Source of the DNA: Bacteroidales bacterium
GTDB taxonomy: Bacteria; Bacteroidota; Bacteroidia; Bacteroidales; JAADGE01
DNA length: 33,129 nucleotides
NCBI GenBank assembly: GCA_021108035.1
Contig: JAIORQ010000074.1
Span: forward strand, 1-33,129
Reading direction: 5' to 3'
The translations under genes were made by a program, and so were the position numbers. Shown one piece after another: positions 23,930 to 33,129 of this stretch (position 1 is the first letter of the stretch; every line of letters begins with the position of its first letter). Below the pieces are notes generated by a model. That model ran no database searches, was not told the DNA's origin, and saw nothing but the letters and a program-made list of their open reading frames with translations.

Positions 23930-26900
23930 ATGTGTAAAATTAAATCATATATAATATTGTTATTATTTTTTATCAGCATAACTGTAAAAGCCCAAAATGA
24001 TAAAGTTGACAGTCTTAAGATTAAATACAATACTACTGTTGAAGATACTTTAAAAGCTTTGATTTTAATTGATATCGGAAAGGTTTATGAGAATAATTAT
24101 GAAATTGACAGTTCAATTATTTATTATGAAAAAGCTTTGAATTTATCCGTAGATATTATTTTTAAAAGAGGAATTGCAGATGCAAACAACAATCTTGGAC
24201 ATGCTTATAATCAGCTTTCGTATTATGAACTGTCAGTTAATTATTACACAGATGCTTTAAAAGTTTATGAAAAATCAGGTGATATTGAAAATAAAGTAAG
24301 TTGTTTAACCGGTATTGGAAATGTTTATACTGTAAAAGCACAATACGGAAAGGCAATGGATTATTATTTACGTGCATTGAAGATAAGTAAAGAGAATAAC
24401 TTTGATATTCATACTCTCTATTTATATAATAATATTGGTTCTGTGTACAACAGTATAAATGATAATGAAAAAGCAAAACTTTATTATGAACAATCTTTTT
24501 ATTTAAGTAAAAAATTAAAAAATGAAATAGGAAAATCTCTTTATTATACTAATTACGGGTTAATTCTTTTAGATGAAAAAAAATACGATGAAGCTTTAGT
24601 AAATTTTAATAAATCACTTGCAATTGATAAAAAACAGAATGATCCGTTCGATATAGCTATTTGTCTTGAAAATATTGCGGATGTCTATGTTATACTTAAT
24701 AAGTTTGAAATTGCTGAAGATTATTATAAACGAGCGTATGAAGAAAATGAAAAAATACCGAATTTACACGGTAGCTCATCAATATTAATCGGTCTTGGAG
24801 ACGTTTATTTAACTCAAAATAAATATAAAGAGGCAATTAAAATTTACAACAGTGCTGTTCAAAAATCAATAAGCATAGGAGCGCTTGAATTATCAGTTAA
24901 AGCATATAAAAAACTTACTGAATGTTATTTTTCAATAAATGATTTCAAAAATTCACTTTTATATCATAAGTTGTATAAAGAAACAAGTGATTCAGTGTAT
25001 GAAGAATGTAATAATAGAAAAATAGCAGAATTAGAAGCTAAAAATAAAAAAGATAAAGTTGAAAGAGCAAATAAGTTACTCAAGCAAAAACAAATAATAA
25101 GCGAACAAAATTTAAACAGAGCTAAAATTTTTAGAAACTCTATATTAGTTGTATTAGTATTATTCATTGGGTTTGTTATTTTTTTAATTTGGTTTAGCAT
25201 TAAATTGAGAAAATCAAATTTTGCTTTGAAAAAAAGTAATAAAGAGATAAGAGAGCAAAAAGAAGTTACTGAAAAAATTAAAACCGAACTGCAAATACAA
25301 GAAGCGCATTTGCAATCTTTTATGAAAAACACTAATGATTTTGTAATTTATAGAATAAAAGTAAATAAAAATGATCAAACATTCGGGGAAGTAGTTTTTT
25401 ACAGTTCTTCAATAAAGAAAATTCTTGGAGTTAAAAATCCGGATGATTTTGAAAGCTGGTTCAAAAATATTCATAAAGACGATTTATTAAGAGTTCAAAG
25501 AGCAAATATAATTTCAGGAAATACAGGTAAAATATTTAATGAAACGTTTAAAACTTATCATGTTGACCGAAATGAATGGATATGGGTAAATGCTGTATCA
25601 AGTCCTGTGTTTGAATCTGACGGAACTTTTAATTATTTCAACGGAATTATAATTGATATAACTAAACAAAAAAAGCTTGAGCAAAATCTTAAAGAAAGCG
25701 AAGAAAAATACAGATATTTAGTTGAAAATATTAGCATTGGTGTATGTGTCTGCAATTATAATGAAGATATTATTTATGCTAACGGAGCAACTGAAATTAT
25801 TTTCGGTGTTAAAAAAAACAGATTAGTCGGGAGGAATTTGAAAGAATTTATGAGTGAAGATGATTATAATTTAATAAAAGCGAAATCAAAAGGGAGAAGA
25901 AAAGGGAAAAAAGATAACTATGATGTTGAGATAATTATAAGTGCCGGAATGAAAAGATTAATTAACGTAAGAGCTATTCCGAATATTCAAGAAAATGAAA
26001 ATGTTGGAACAATTGGAATCTTGAGAGATATTACTGAAGAAAAAGCATCAATAGAAGCATTAAGAAAAAGTGAAGAAAATTACAGAAGCCTGTTTGATAA
26101 CAGCCCTGTATCATTATGGGAAGAAGATTATTATGAAATTAAGAAATTATTGAACAAAAAAAGAAAAGAAGGTATAGTCGATTTCAATACTTTTTTGGAA
26201 AATAATCCCGATTTTGTTGATTTATGCAATTCTAAATATAAAGTATCAAATATTAATAAAGAAACATTAAAACTTCTTAAAGTTGATTCTAAAGAATTTA
26301 TTTATAACGAACCTGATAAATTTTTCTCCGGTGAGTCGTTTAATCTTTTTAGAGAAATATTAGTTGCTTTTGCAGAAGATGAAAGGAATTTTGTTGGTGA
26401 AACGGTACTGCATGACATAACCGGAGATAAAATAAATATTCTTCTCAAAATATTTGTATTTGATAATTACAGAAAAGTAATTGTCTCAATGACAGATATA
26501 ACCTACAGGAAAATATTTGAATCTCAATTGATTGAAGCAAAAAAGCAAGCAGATGAAGCTAACCGATTAAAAAGTGAGTTTCTCGCAAATATGTCACATG
26601 AGATAAGAACTCCTATGAATGCAATTATCGGATTTTCAGATATATTACAAAACAGATTAAAAGATCCTGAACATTTATCTTTTTTAAATAAAATTATTAT
26701 CAGCGGTAATAATCTGTTGTATCTTATTAACGATATTTTAGACCTTTCAAAGATAGAAGCCGGTAAAATGACCATAGAAAAAGAACCGACTGATTTAAGA
26801 GATGTGATCAAAGGGATTACTGAAATATTTTCAGAAAAGACTCAATCGAAGAATTTAGAATTATTGACCGTAATTGATGATAAATTACCGGTGAAAATAT

Positions 26901-27688
26901 TTATAGATTCTGTTCGTATAAGACAAGTCCTGTTGAATTTAGTAGGTAACGGATTGAAGTTTACAAATAAAGGCAGTGTTACTGTCAAAATTGAGGCAGA
27001 AAATGTGTCGGATCAATTTATTGATCTTAACATTAGTGTAATTGATACCGGTATCGGAATTCCTGAATTTCAAAATGATACAATTTTTGAAAGCTTCAGG
27101 CAAGTTGAAGGACAAGATACAAAAGTATTCGGAGGTACCGGATTAGGTTTGTCAATTACAAAAAATCTTGTTGAGATGATGGACGGAACAATTTCTGTAA
27201 GCAGTGAGGTTGATATAGGTTCTGAATTTAAAATAATAATTAAAAATGTGGAAATTGTTAAAAGCATTAATCATATAATTAAGAAAGATCAAAAAGATGA
27301 TATAAATATACCTGATATTAAAATTCTTTATGCTGATGATGTTGATATAAACAGAGAAGTTGTTAAAATGCTACTTTCTGATGAAAAAATTGAATTTTTT
27401 GAAGCTAAAGACGGAGAAGAGGTTTTGGAAATGACTAAAATTGTTCAACCCGATTTAATCTTAATGGACATCAGAATGCCGAAGATAAACGGTTATGAAG
27501 CCGCCAAAATTTTAAAAAACAATAAAGCATTCAGTTCAATTCCTATTATTGCTTTAACGGCACATGCTGTTAAACCTGAAATTAGAAAATATGGAGATGT
27601 TTTTGATGATTATCTCATAAAGCCCATAATTAAGAGCAAATTATTAGAATCAATATATAAATTTTTCAAAAATATTGATGCTAAATAA
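23930..27688 (+). CDS. Hybrid sensor histidine kinase with TPR and PAS domains
   Basis: A 1252-residue two-component hybrid. Signal peptide 1-21 (ending V-K-A-Q). TPR repeats span about 37-350 and are predicted periplasmic. A membrane segment lies at about 400-424, followed by a short coiled coil. PAS domains are at about 450-580 and 590-705, and a third, divergent PAS-like region at about 715-860. HisKA carries S-H890-E-I-R-T-P-M-N-A. HATPase shows the N box at about 1001 (G-N-G-L-K-F-T), D-T-G-I-G-I-P at 1038 and G-G-T-G-L-G-L at 1067. The receiver domain spans 1128-1245 with phospho-acceptor D1180 (L-M-D-I-R-M-P) and K1231. No separate output regulator is adjacent, so signalling may pass to a remote partner. 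The stimulus is unknown. Confidence 0.93.
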   Translation: MCKIKSYIILLLFFISITVKAQNDKVDSLKIKYNTTVEDTLKALILIDIGKVYENNYEIDSSIIYYEKALNLSVDIIFKRGIADANNNLGHAYNQLSYYELSVNYYTDALKVYEKSGDIENKVSCLTGIGNVYTVKAQYGKAMDYYLRALKISKENNFDIHTLYLYNNIGSVYNSINDNEKAKLYYEQSFYLSKKLKNEIGKSLYYTNYGLILLDEKKYDEALVNFNKSLAIDKKQNDPFDIAICLENIADVYVILNKFEIAEDYYKRAYEENEKIPNLHGSSSILIGLGDVYLTQNKYKEAIKIYNSAVQKSISIGALELSVKAYKKLTECYFSINDFKNSLLYHKLYKETSDSVYEECNNRKIAELEAKNKKDKVERANKLLKQKQIISEQNLNRAKIFRNSILVVLVLFIGFVIFLIWFSIKLRKSNFALKKSNKEIREQKEVTEKIKTELQIQEAHLQSFMKNTNDFVIYRIKVNKNDQTFGEVVFYSSSIKKILGVKNPDDFESWFKNIHKDDLLRVQRANIISGNTGKIFNETFKTYHVDRNEWIWVNAVSSPVFESDGTFNYFNGIIIDITKQKKLEQNLKESEEKYRYLVENISIGVCVCNYNEDIIYANGATEIIFGVKKNRLVGRNLKEFMSEDDYNLIKAKSKGRRKGKKDNYDVEIIISAGMKRLINVRAIPNIQENENVGTIGILRDITEEKASIEALRKSEENYRSLFDNSPVSLWEEDYYEIKKLLNKKRKEGIVDFNTFLENNPDFVDLCNSKYKVSNINKETLKLLKVDSKEFIYNEPDKFFSGESFNLFREILVAFAEDERNFVGETVLHDITGDKINILLKIFVFDNYRKVIVSMTDITYRKIFESQLIEAKKQADEANRLKSEFLANMSHEIRTPMNAIIGFSDILQNRLKDPEHLSFLNKIIISGNNLLYLINDILDLSKIEAGKMTIEKEPTDLRDVIKGITEIFSEKTQSKNLELLTVIDDKLPVKIFIDSVRIRQVLLNLVGNGLKFTNKGSVTVKIEAENVSDQFIDLNISVIDTGIGIPEFQNDTIFESFRQVEGQDTKVFGGTGLGLSITKNLVEMMDGTISVSSEVDIGSEFKIIIKNVEIVKSINHIIKKDQKDDINIPDIKILYADDVDINREVVKMLLSDEKIEFFEAKDGEEVLEMTKIVQPDLILMDIRMPKINGYEAAKILKNNKAFSSIPIIALTAHAVKPEIRKYGDVFDDYLIKPIIKSKLLESIYKFFKNIDAK

Positions 27689-27762
27689 TTGAAAAATAAC
27701 AAGTTAGAATGTGATAGTTATTTCATTACAAACACTAAAAACCTTAAGCACTAATTTTTATT

Positions 27763-29859
27763 ATGAAGAATATACCACTCATTTTTATTCAAATATTTTT
27801 TGTTTTTGGCACTCTTAACGCCCAAATGACACAAATTTTCAGAGATGACTTTAATGATAATTCAAATAATTGGAATGTAAAAGAAAACTCAAAGATTCAA
27901 AACGGGAATTATTATCATTCATGTGATTCAAAATTTATCTTTCAAATGTCATTTCAGCAATTACATTTTAATGATAATAAAAATTATTATATTGAGACAA
28001 GAGTAAAACAAGTAAACGGTGCTGAAAACAAGGGTTATGGCATTGTATGGGGATCTTCTTCATGGAAAAACAGCCTGATATTTGATATCGCATCTGAAGG
28101 GTGGTTTCGTATATACGGATACAGAGACGGTAAACTGTTCTATATTAAGAAAGCAAGTTCTAAAGAGTCAATAATTAAACCAAAGTCTGCTTATAATATC
28201 TTGGCTATAAAGAAAGTAGGAGATTATATGTATTTTTATATTAACGGAACAAAAGTTTTTACAACTTCTTCATATCCTTTTTTCGGTAGTTATTCAGGTT
28301 TAATTGTGGATCAAAATTCAAAGATGGCTGCTGATTATTTCTTAATTAAAGCCGAAAAGAAAACAATTAACTTAATAAGTAATAGTCTCTCAAAATATTC
28401 TAAAGAGAATATGGGGCTGAATATCAATTCTCCTTATCATGAAATTGCACCGGTAATTGCACCTGACGGTAAGACATTATATGTAGCAAGGTCTTATCAT
28501 CCTTTAAATGAAAAACCAATAAGTAAGTATGATATATGGTATTCAACTTTAGGATCAGACGGAACATGGTCAAAGTTAAAAAAAATGGGAAAGCCCTTGA
28601 ATAATTCCGGTGATAATGTAGTGATTTCGGTCAGCCCGGATAATAACACTTTATATTTAGAGACGTTGTATAACAGCAACGGAAGTTTTAAAAGTGATCA
28701 AGGTATTTCAGTTTCATACAGAACAACAACCGGATGGTCAATTCCGAAAAAAATCAATATTATAAATTATTACAATAAAAATGAATTTGAAAGTTTTGCT
28801 TTTTCACCAAACAGAAAAGTATTGATTTTATCAATTGAAAGAGATGACAGTTACGGTGAAAAAGATATGTATGTCAGTTTTCTTCAATCAGACGGATCAT
28901 ACAGCGAGCCTAAAAATATGGGTTCTGTATTAAACAGTTATTTGGGAGAAGGCACACCATATATTGCCCCCGATAATAAAACAATGTATTTTTATTCATA
29001 CACTGAAGCCGGATACGGAAATGCAGATATTTTTGTATCAAAACGTTTGGATGAAACATGGACAAAATGGAGTAAACCTAAAAATCTGGGAAAAAAAATA
29101 AATTCTAAAAAATGGGATGTTTACTATACTGTTGCTGCAAAAGGGGATTATGCTTATTTGGTTTCAGCTAAAAATACTTATGGAGAAGAAGATATATTCA
29201 GATTAAAATTAAGAGATATTGAAAAGCCTGATCCGGTTGTAATTGTTTACGGAAAAGTTATTAATAAAAAAACCGGAAAACCTATAAAGGCATCAATTAT
29301 TTATGAGAATGATAAAACAGGTAAAACCGAAGGATTGGCAAGATCAAATCCTGCAACCGGAGAATATAAAATTGTTTTACCTTATGGTGTAAAATATAAT
29401 ATAAGAGCAAATAAAGAAGGTTATTTTGCTATGAATGAAATGATTGATTTAAATAAGATCAATGTTTATAAAGAAATTAAAAAAGATCTGTTTATGTCTC
29501 CTCTTGAGAAAGAGGAAGCAATATTGCTGAAAGACGTACATTTCTATACAACAAAAGCTGCGCTGTTGCCAAGTTCATATCCTGAACTAAACAGACTGGT
29601 TAAGCTGATGAAAAAACATCCTACTATGGTAATTGAAATTCACGGACATACAGAAGCTACTTCCGGTTATGAAGAAAAATTAATGATATTGTCAAAAAAA
29701 AGAGCAGAAGCAGTTAAGCAATTTATGATTATTAAGGGCATAAGTGCATCAAGGATTAAGAAAAAAGCTTTCGGCGGCACTAATCCCGTAGCGGATAATA
29801 ATACCGAAGCAGGCAGAAAGAAAAACAGACGAGTAGAATTTCGGATAATTAAGAAATAA
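27763..29859 (+). CDS. Envelope protein with lectin-like, PD40 and OmpA domains
   Basis: A 698-residue exported protein with signal peptide 1-20. An N-terminal concanavalin/LamG-like domain spans about 25-195 (D-D-F-N-D-N-S-N-N-W start). PD40-type beta-propeller repeats occupy about 215-480 (A-P-D-G-K-T-L-Y, S-P-D-N-N-T-L-Y, A-P-D-N-K-T-M-Y). A carboxypeptidase-regulatory-like domain follows at about 490-560 (V-Y-G-K-V-I-N-K-K-T-G-K-P-I). The C-terminal OmpA peptidoglycan-binding domain covers about 580-698, with G-H-T-E instead of the usual G-H-T-D at about 628-631 and the N-R-R-V-E-F signature at the end. It is probably an outer-membrane or periplasmic protein tethered to peptidoglycan. It lies 74 bases after the kinase gene, possibly independent of it. 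Confidence 0.88.
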   Translation: MKNIPLIFIQIFFVFGTLNAQMTQIFRDDFNDNSNNWNVKENSKIQNGNYYHSCDSKFIFQMSFQQLHFNDNKNYYIETRVKQVNGAENKGYGIVWGSSSWKNSLIFDIASEGWFRIYGYRDGKLFYIKKASSKESIIKPKSAYNILAIKKVGDYMYFYINGTKVFTTSSYPFFGSYSGLIVDQNSKMAADYFLIKAEKKTINLISNSLSKYSKENMGLNINSPYHEIAPVIAPDGKTLYVARSYHPLNEKPISKYDIWYSTLGSDGTWSKLKKMGKPLNNSGDNVVISVSPDNNTLYLETLYNSNGSFKSDQGISVSYRTTTGWSIPKKINIINYYNKNEFESFAFSPNRKVLILSIERDDSYGEKDMYVSFLQSDGSYSEPKNMGSVLNSYLGEGTPYIAPDNKTMYFYSYTEAGYGNADIFVSKRLDETWTKWSKPKNLGKKINSKKWDVYYTVAAKGDYAYLVSAKNTYGEEDIFRLKLRDIEKPDPVVIVYGKVINKKTGKPIKASIIYENDKTGKTEGLARSNPATGEYKIVLPYGVKYNIRANKEGYFAMNEMIDLNKINVYKEIKKDLFMSPLEKEEAILLKDVHFYTTKAALLPSSYPELNRLVKLMKKHPTMVIEIHGHTEATSGYEEKLMILSKKRAEAVKQFMIIKGISASRIKKKAFGGTNPVADNNTEAGRKKNRRVEFRIIKK

Positions 29860-29879
29860 TGGCCGGATAACCAAAAGAA

Positions 29880-30413
29880 TTAATAATACTTCTGTGTTTC
29901 AAAACGAAAATATCTCAAACCGGTGTTTACATCTTGATCAATACCTGCTTTTCTTTTTATGATTCTGATTTGTTCTTCAACAGTATCAATTCCTTCAATA
30001 TCCGGTAAAAGAATACCTCTGCTGTAGGTATTGTCTTGAACAATGGCACCGTATTTTCTCGGATCTAATTCATTAAGATCAAAAATTTCTTCCGGAGGCG
30101 AGAGAACTTCGACACTAAGGGTTATCTTATCAAATTCTTTTAACTTTAATTTACTGAACCTGTTATCAAAGAATGCAGAAGATACAGCATTCCTGATTAT
30201 CTCCGTAAATAAATTTTTATACTTTGGTTTTATGGTTCCTATGCAACCTCTCAGTTTTCCTGCATCTGTCTTAAGTGTTACAAAACATGATCTTATTACA
30301 AGCAATTCGTTTGGAATATCTTGATTTTCAGTGTTTAAAGTTGATTTTTTATTCAAGTATTCTTCAATTGCCTGAAGTGCAATTTTTGTGTATATGCTTT
30401 TTGGTTTATACAT
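29880..30413 (-). CDS. AMMECR1-domain protein (AmmeMemoRadiSam system protein A)
   Basis: A 177-residue single-domain AMMECR1 protein. Conserved signature: C-F-V-T-L-K-T-D-A-G-K-L-R-G-C-I-G-T (about 43-60), then A-V-S-S-A-F-F-D-N-R-F (76-86), S-V-E-V-L-S-P-P (100-107) and Y-G-A-I-V with G-I-L-L-P. In many bacteria it is encoded beside a Memo-family protein and a radical SAM enzyme. Neither partner is in this window, so this copy stands alone here. Its biochemical role is not established. It is convergent with the OmpA-family gene, 20 bases from its stop, without an obvious terminator. Confidence 0.9.
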   Translation of the reverse strand: MYKPKSIYTKIALQAIEEYLNKKSTLNTENQDIPNELLVIRSCFVTLKTDAGKLRGCIGTIKPKYKNLFTEIIRNAVSSAFFDNRFSKLKLKEFDKITLSVEVLSPPEEIFDLNELDPRKYGAIVQDNTYSRGILLPDIEGIDTVEEQIRIIKRKAGIDQDVNTGLRYFRFETQKYY

Positions 30414-30681
30414 TTAATACAATATTTAACATTAATTATTTACAATTCATCAAAAAAAAATTTTTGATAAAAAAAAATATGTTACATTTGTCAATATGAG
30501 TTTTAATAATTATCAGAATATTATATAAATATATGAAAATATAATAAATTTTAATGATAAAAATTTTTATTTTTAAAAAAATAGAATTTAATTTGCATAT
30601 TATAATATTTTAGAGTAAAATTCGTTTATCACAATGACAACCTTAACTTATCATCTTTAAAATCTAAAAAAAGTTAAACTT
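30414..30681. other. Very AT-rich intergenic region
   Basis: No gene is evident in these 268 bases. A plus-strand TACATTTG at 30483-30490 matches the -7 consensus but lies almost 200 bases before the next ATG. It would give a long leader or a small RNA. The -33 spacing is poor (TTTG at 30463-30466 is only 16 bases away). Confidence 0.35.
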
Positions 30682-30882
30682 ATGAAAAAGACTTTACTCG
30701 CAATAGTATTAGTATTTACCTTGTTGGTTTTACCTATTTTGGTTAATGAGGCATCAGCGCAACCACCACCGCCGCCTCCTCAAGATATACCGATAGACGG
30801 AGGATTGTTTTTGCTGATAGCAGCAGGAGCAACATACGGAGCGAGAAAATTATACAAACAACAGAAGGAAGAAAAAAGTTAA
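30682..30882 (+). CDS. Minimal exported protein with P-I-D-G C-terminal sorting signal
   Basis: A 66-residue protein made almost entirely of targeting elements. The signal peptide is 1-26 (cleavage after A-S-A). Next comes a six-proline run (28-33), then P37-I-D-G-G, a hydrophobic segment of about 14 residues (41-54), and a basic tail (R55-K ... K). The tripartite C-terminus (short motif, membrane helix, basic end) resembles the exosortase-type P-I-D sorting domains of Bacteroidota. After removal of both signals only about a dozen residues would remain, so the mature product, if any, is a proline-rich peptide. No exosortase gene is in the window. A perfect terminator follows. Confidence 0.8.
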   Translation: MKKTLLAIVLVFTLLVLPILVNEASAQPPPPPPQDIPIDGGLFLLIAAGATYGARKLYKQQKEEKS

Positions 30883-30908
30883 TTAAAACACAGATAAAAT
30901 AATATTTT

Positions 30909-30937
30909 AAAAAACCCGCAAATTTGCGGGTTTTTTT
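30909..30937 (+). terminator. Terminator after the minimal exported protein gene
   Basis: CCCGCAAATTTGCGGG (30915-30930) is a perfect palindrome flanked by A's on the left and a seven-base T run on the right. It may work in both directions. Confidence 0.8.
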
Positions 30938-30962
30938 ATTAGGATATAATAATAAAAATTCT

Positions 30963-30970
30963 TATATTTG
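30963..30970 (+). promoter_or_regulatory. -7 element for the NfeD-like/flotillin operon
   Basis: TATATTTG matches TAnnTTTG and lies 35 bases before the ATG at 31006, just past the terminator of the preceding gene. No clear -33 element is visible. Confidence 0.55.
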
Positions 30971-31005
30971 GTATGTTATTTTCTCAAACCTAAATAAATA
31001 TAAAA

Positions 31006-31587
31006 ATGGATATATCAGCATGGTGGGATACTCTGACAACACTTCAGAAGATTCATTGGGGGATAGCATTACCCTCTACAATTATTTTTGTTATTCAATT
31101 GATAATCACTCTGGCAGGTGGTGATGCAGACGATATGGATGCAGATCATGACGGTGATTTTGACGGTGATCACGGAGACGGTATGCATATCTTTTCAGTT
31201 AAAAGTATTTTGGCTTTTTTAATGTTTTACGGATGGAGCGGTCTCGCAGCTATTCAATACGGAATGATCACATGGTGGACAATTACATTAATATCACTGG
31301 GAATTGGTGTGTTAATGATGATGTTTACTGCTTGGTTATTTTTTATGTTATTTAAACTTCAAGAAAGCGGTACCATGAAAATTGAAAATGCAATAGGTAA
31401 ACAAGGTGAAGTTTACTTAACAATTCCGGCAAAGAAAAACGGTGCAGGAAAGATACAAATTATTATTCAAGGTTCATACAGAACATTAGATGCCTTAACA
31501 GAAGACTCTGAAGATATAAAAACCGGAACTTTTGTTGAAGTTGTTGAAGTTATTGGTGATACTCTTGTTGTAAAACGTAAACGTTAA
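31006..31587 (+). CDS. NfeD-like membrane protein with Asp-rich loop
   Basis: A 193-residue membrane protein. The first membrane segment is at about 18-37. It is followed by an Asp-rich loop (40-59) containing D45-A-D-H-D-G50, the D-x-D-x-D-G calcium-loop pattern, and a further D-F-D-G-D. Two more hydrophobic segments lie at about 65-84 and 88-117. The C-terminal ~65 residues (A-I-G-K-Q-G-E-V near 129, and E-V-I-G-D-T-L-V-V-K at the end) look like the OB-fold domain of NfeD/YuaF/YqiJ proteins. These are encoded next to flotillins and help form membrane microdomains. A flotillin gene follows after 24 bases, which supports this call. Confidence 0.82.
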   Translation: MDISAWWDTLTTLQKIHWGIALPSTIIFVIQLIITLAGGDADDMDADHDGDFDGDHGDGMHIFSVKSILAFLMFYGWSGLAAIQYGMITWWTITLISLGIGVLMMMFTAWLFFMLFKLQESGTMKIENAIGKQGEVYLTIPAKKNGAGKIQIIIQGSYRTLDALTEDSEDIKTGTFVEVVEVIGDTLVVKRKR

Positions 31588-31611
31588 TTATTAATTAAAT
31601 ATATATAAATT

Positions 31612-33072
31612 ATGGATTTTTTAGTCATATTAGTTGTACTGGTAATATTATTATTTGTAATAATAATCGGAGTTGTTGTAAAACGTTACAAACGATGTCC
31701 TTCAGACAGGGTACTTGTAGTTTATGGTAAAGTAGGAGGGCAAGGCAGAACTGCCAAATGTATTCATGGTGGTGCGGCTTTTATTATTCCCATTATTCAA
31801 GATTATGAGTATTTAGATCTTACACCAATCCCTATAGAAGTGGGACTTGAGAATGCATTGAGCAAGCAAAATATTCGTGTAAATGTGCCTTCAAGATTTA
31901 TGGTGGGTATCTCTACTGATGCAGGAGTAATGTTGAATGCAGCTGAAAGATTGTTGGGATTAACTCAAGCTGAGATAAGACATTTGGCTGCTGATATTAT
32001 TTTCGGACAGTTAAGAGTTGTTATTGCAACAATGGATATTGAAGAAATTAATTCCGACAGAGAAAAGTTTTTAACAAATGTTTCTGCAAGTGTTGAGCAC
32101 GAATTAAGAAAGATAGGATTAAAATTAATCAATGTAAATGTTACTGATATTACTGATGATGCAGGCTATATTGAAGCTCTGGGACAAGAAGCTACAGCCG
32201 GTGCCGTTAACGAAGCTAAAAAACAAGTTGCTGAAAAAAACAGAGACGGAGAAATCGGCAGAGCAAATGCAGAAAGGGAACAACGTATTAAAGTGGCTGA
32301 AGCAAATTCAGATGCTGAAATAGGAGAGGCAAATGCAAGTCAAAATCAAAGAACTAATGTTGCTGCTGCAAATGCAAAAGCAATTGAGGGTGAGAATATT
32401 GCAAAAGTTTCTATTGCAGACACAGATGCAGAAAGAATGAAACGTGAAGCAGAAGCTGAAAAAATATCTGTTACTGCAGAAAAAGTAAACGAAGCACAAG
32501 CCAAAGAAGCAGCTTATCTCGCTGAAAAAGAAGCAGAATTAAAGCGTGCTGAAAGAGAAGCGGCAACACAACATGCAAATATAATTGTTCCTGCTGAAAT
32601 TGAAAAACAAAAAGTTGAAATTCAGGCAGAAGCAGAAGCAGAAAGACAAAGACGAATTGCAAGAGGTGAGGCAGATGCAATATTCCTTGAAATGCAAGCA
32701 GAAGCAAAAGGTAACTTTGAAATATTAAGTAAACAAGCTGAAGGTTATAAACTAATGGTTGAATCAACAGGTGAGAATGCTCGTGATGCTGTTTTGTTAA
32801 TGATTGCCGAGAAATTACCGCAGATTGTTGAAACACAAGTAGAGGCTATCAAAAATATTAAAATTGATAAAGTTACGGTTTGGGACAGCGGAAACGGCGA
32901 TTCTAAAGGTACTTCAACCGCAAACTTTATGAAAGGAATGATGGGTTCGGTTCCCCCGCTTGAAGATCTTTTTAAATTAGCAGGTATGGAACTTCCGAAT
33001 TATTTAAAAGGAAAATCAACTGACGATATTCAAGATGCAGAAGTTGTGAAACCTAAAAAGAAGAAAGAATAA
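31612..33072 (+). CDS. Flotillin-family protein
   Basis: A 486-residue membrane scaffold protein of the flotillin (YuaG/FloT) type. An N-terminal membrane segment is at 3-24. An SPFH/band-7 domain spans about 28-205 (D-R-V-L-V-V-Y-G-K near 33). A long Ala/Glu-rich coiled-coil region lies at about 200-370 with repeated E-A and A-N-A motifs, typical of flotillins. The C-terminal region is conserved, ending in a lysine-rich tail (K-P-K-K-K-K-E). Flotillins assemble into membrane microdomains that organise signalling and secretion complexes. It forms an operon with the NfeD-like gene and is closed by a strong terminator. Confidence 0.94.
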   Translation: MDFLVILVVLVILLFVIIIGVVVKRYKRCPSDRVLVVYGKVGGQGRTAKCIHGGAAFIIPIIQDYEYLDLTPIPIEVGLENALSKQNIRVNVPSRFMVGISTDAGVMLNAAERLLGLTQAEIRHLAADIIFGQLRVVIATMDIEEINSDREKFLTNVSASVEHELRKIGLKLINVNVTDITDDAGYIEALGQEATAGAVNEAKKQVAEKNRDGEIGRANAEREQRIKVAEANSDAEIGEANASQNQRTNVAAANAKAIEGENIAKVSIADTDAERMKREAEAEKISVTAEKVNEAQAKEAAYLAEKEAELKRAEREAATQHANIIVPAEIEKQKVEIQAEAEAERQRRIARGEADAIFLEMQAEAKGNFEILSKQAEGYKLMVESTGENARDAVLLMIAEKLPQIVETQVEAIKNIKIDKVTVWDSGNGDSKGTSTANFMKGMMGSVPPLEDLFKLAGMELPNYLKGKSTDDIQDAEVVKPKKKKE

Positions 33073-33090
33073 GTTTAATTAAATGAACAA

Positions 33091-33129
33091 ATTAAGGGTT
33101 TCACTTTAAGTGAAGCCCTTAATATTTTA
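33091..33129 (+). terminator. Terminator of the flotillin operon
   Basis: ATTAAGGGTTTCACTT (33091-33106) and AAGTGAAGCCCTTAAT (33108-33123) form a 16-bp stem with one wobble, followed by an ATTTTA tail at the window end. Confidence 0.75.

Noticed and set aside
32308-32836. Minus-strand reading frames opposite the flotillin gene
   Set aside because: They are antisense shadows of the Ala/Glu-rich coiled coil, giving Leu/Phe-rich low-complexity peptides.

Overview
The window looks like a chromosomal segment of a member of the Bacteroidota. Evidence: it is strongly AT-rich, several genes are preceded by the Bacteroidota-type -7 element TAnnTTTG with little sign of Shine-Dalgarno sites, one secreted protein carries a type IX secretion (Por) C-terminal domain, and the families present (paired DUF3857/transglutaminase proteins, TPR-hybrid histidine kinase, PD40-OmpA protein, short P-I-D-G sorting-signal protein) are typical of that phylum. 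The nrfHA pair suggests ammonifying nitrite respiration. The species cannot be named from the sequence.

Layout. 1-805: a tRNA-Val(UAC) with a terminator and a tiny GIY-YIG nuclease gene, followed by a decayed second copy of the same tRNA-terminator-nuclease unit. 806-2923: nrfH-nrfA, ending at a bidirectional terminator shared with the convergent aroA (2983-4236). 4237-9139: a GNAT acetyltransferase flanked by a duplicated segment, then two adjacent secreted DUF3857/transglutaminase-like proteins, one of which has lost its catalytic Cys and His. 9141-12839: a TPMT-like methyltransferase whose GTG start overlaps the stop of a T9SS-sorted protein (minus strand), divergent from a lipid A-type acyltransferase, then a small membrane protein that appears to need a -1 frameshift, then a putative lipoprotein. 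12905-15417: a CASTOR/POLLUX-type ion channel and a small membrane protein.

15506-18021: a GMC oxidoreductase and an MtfA-like metallopeptidase with a SEC-C tail, divergent from nearly touching promoters. 18058-19607: a SatD-like protein with a C-terminal HTH plus a DUF3307 membrane protein, preceded by four palindromes at an exact 29-bp period. This is the most system-like part of the window. 19713-22451: an orphan xanthine-dehydrogenase-type FeS/FAD subunit, then an AAA ATPase (DUF4143) preceded by two palindromes and followed by a long nested inverted repeat. 22480-23769: enolase. 23930-29859: a 1252-residue hybrid histidine kinase and a PD40-OmpA envelope protein. 29880-30413: an AMMECR1-domain protein. 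30682-33072: a minimal sorting-signal protein, then an NfeD-like membrane protein and a flotillin, closed by a strong terminator.

Genes that probably work together are nrfH/nrfA (electron transfer to nitrite), the SatD-like/DUF3307 pair, the two transglutaminase-like proteins, and the NfeD-like/flotillin pair (membrane microdomain scaffold). All functional statements rest on motif recognition by eye; no database search was possible.
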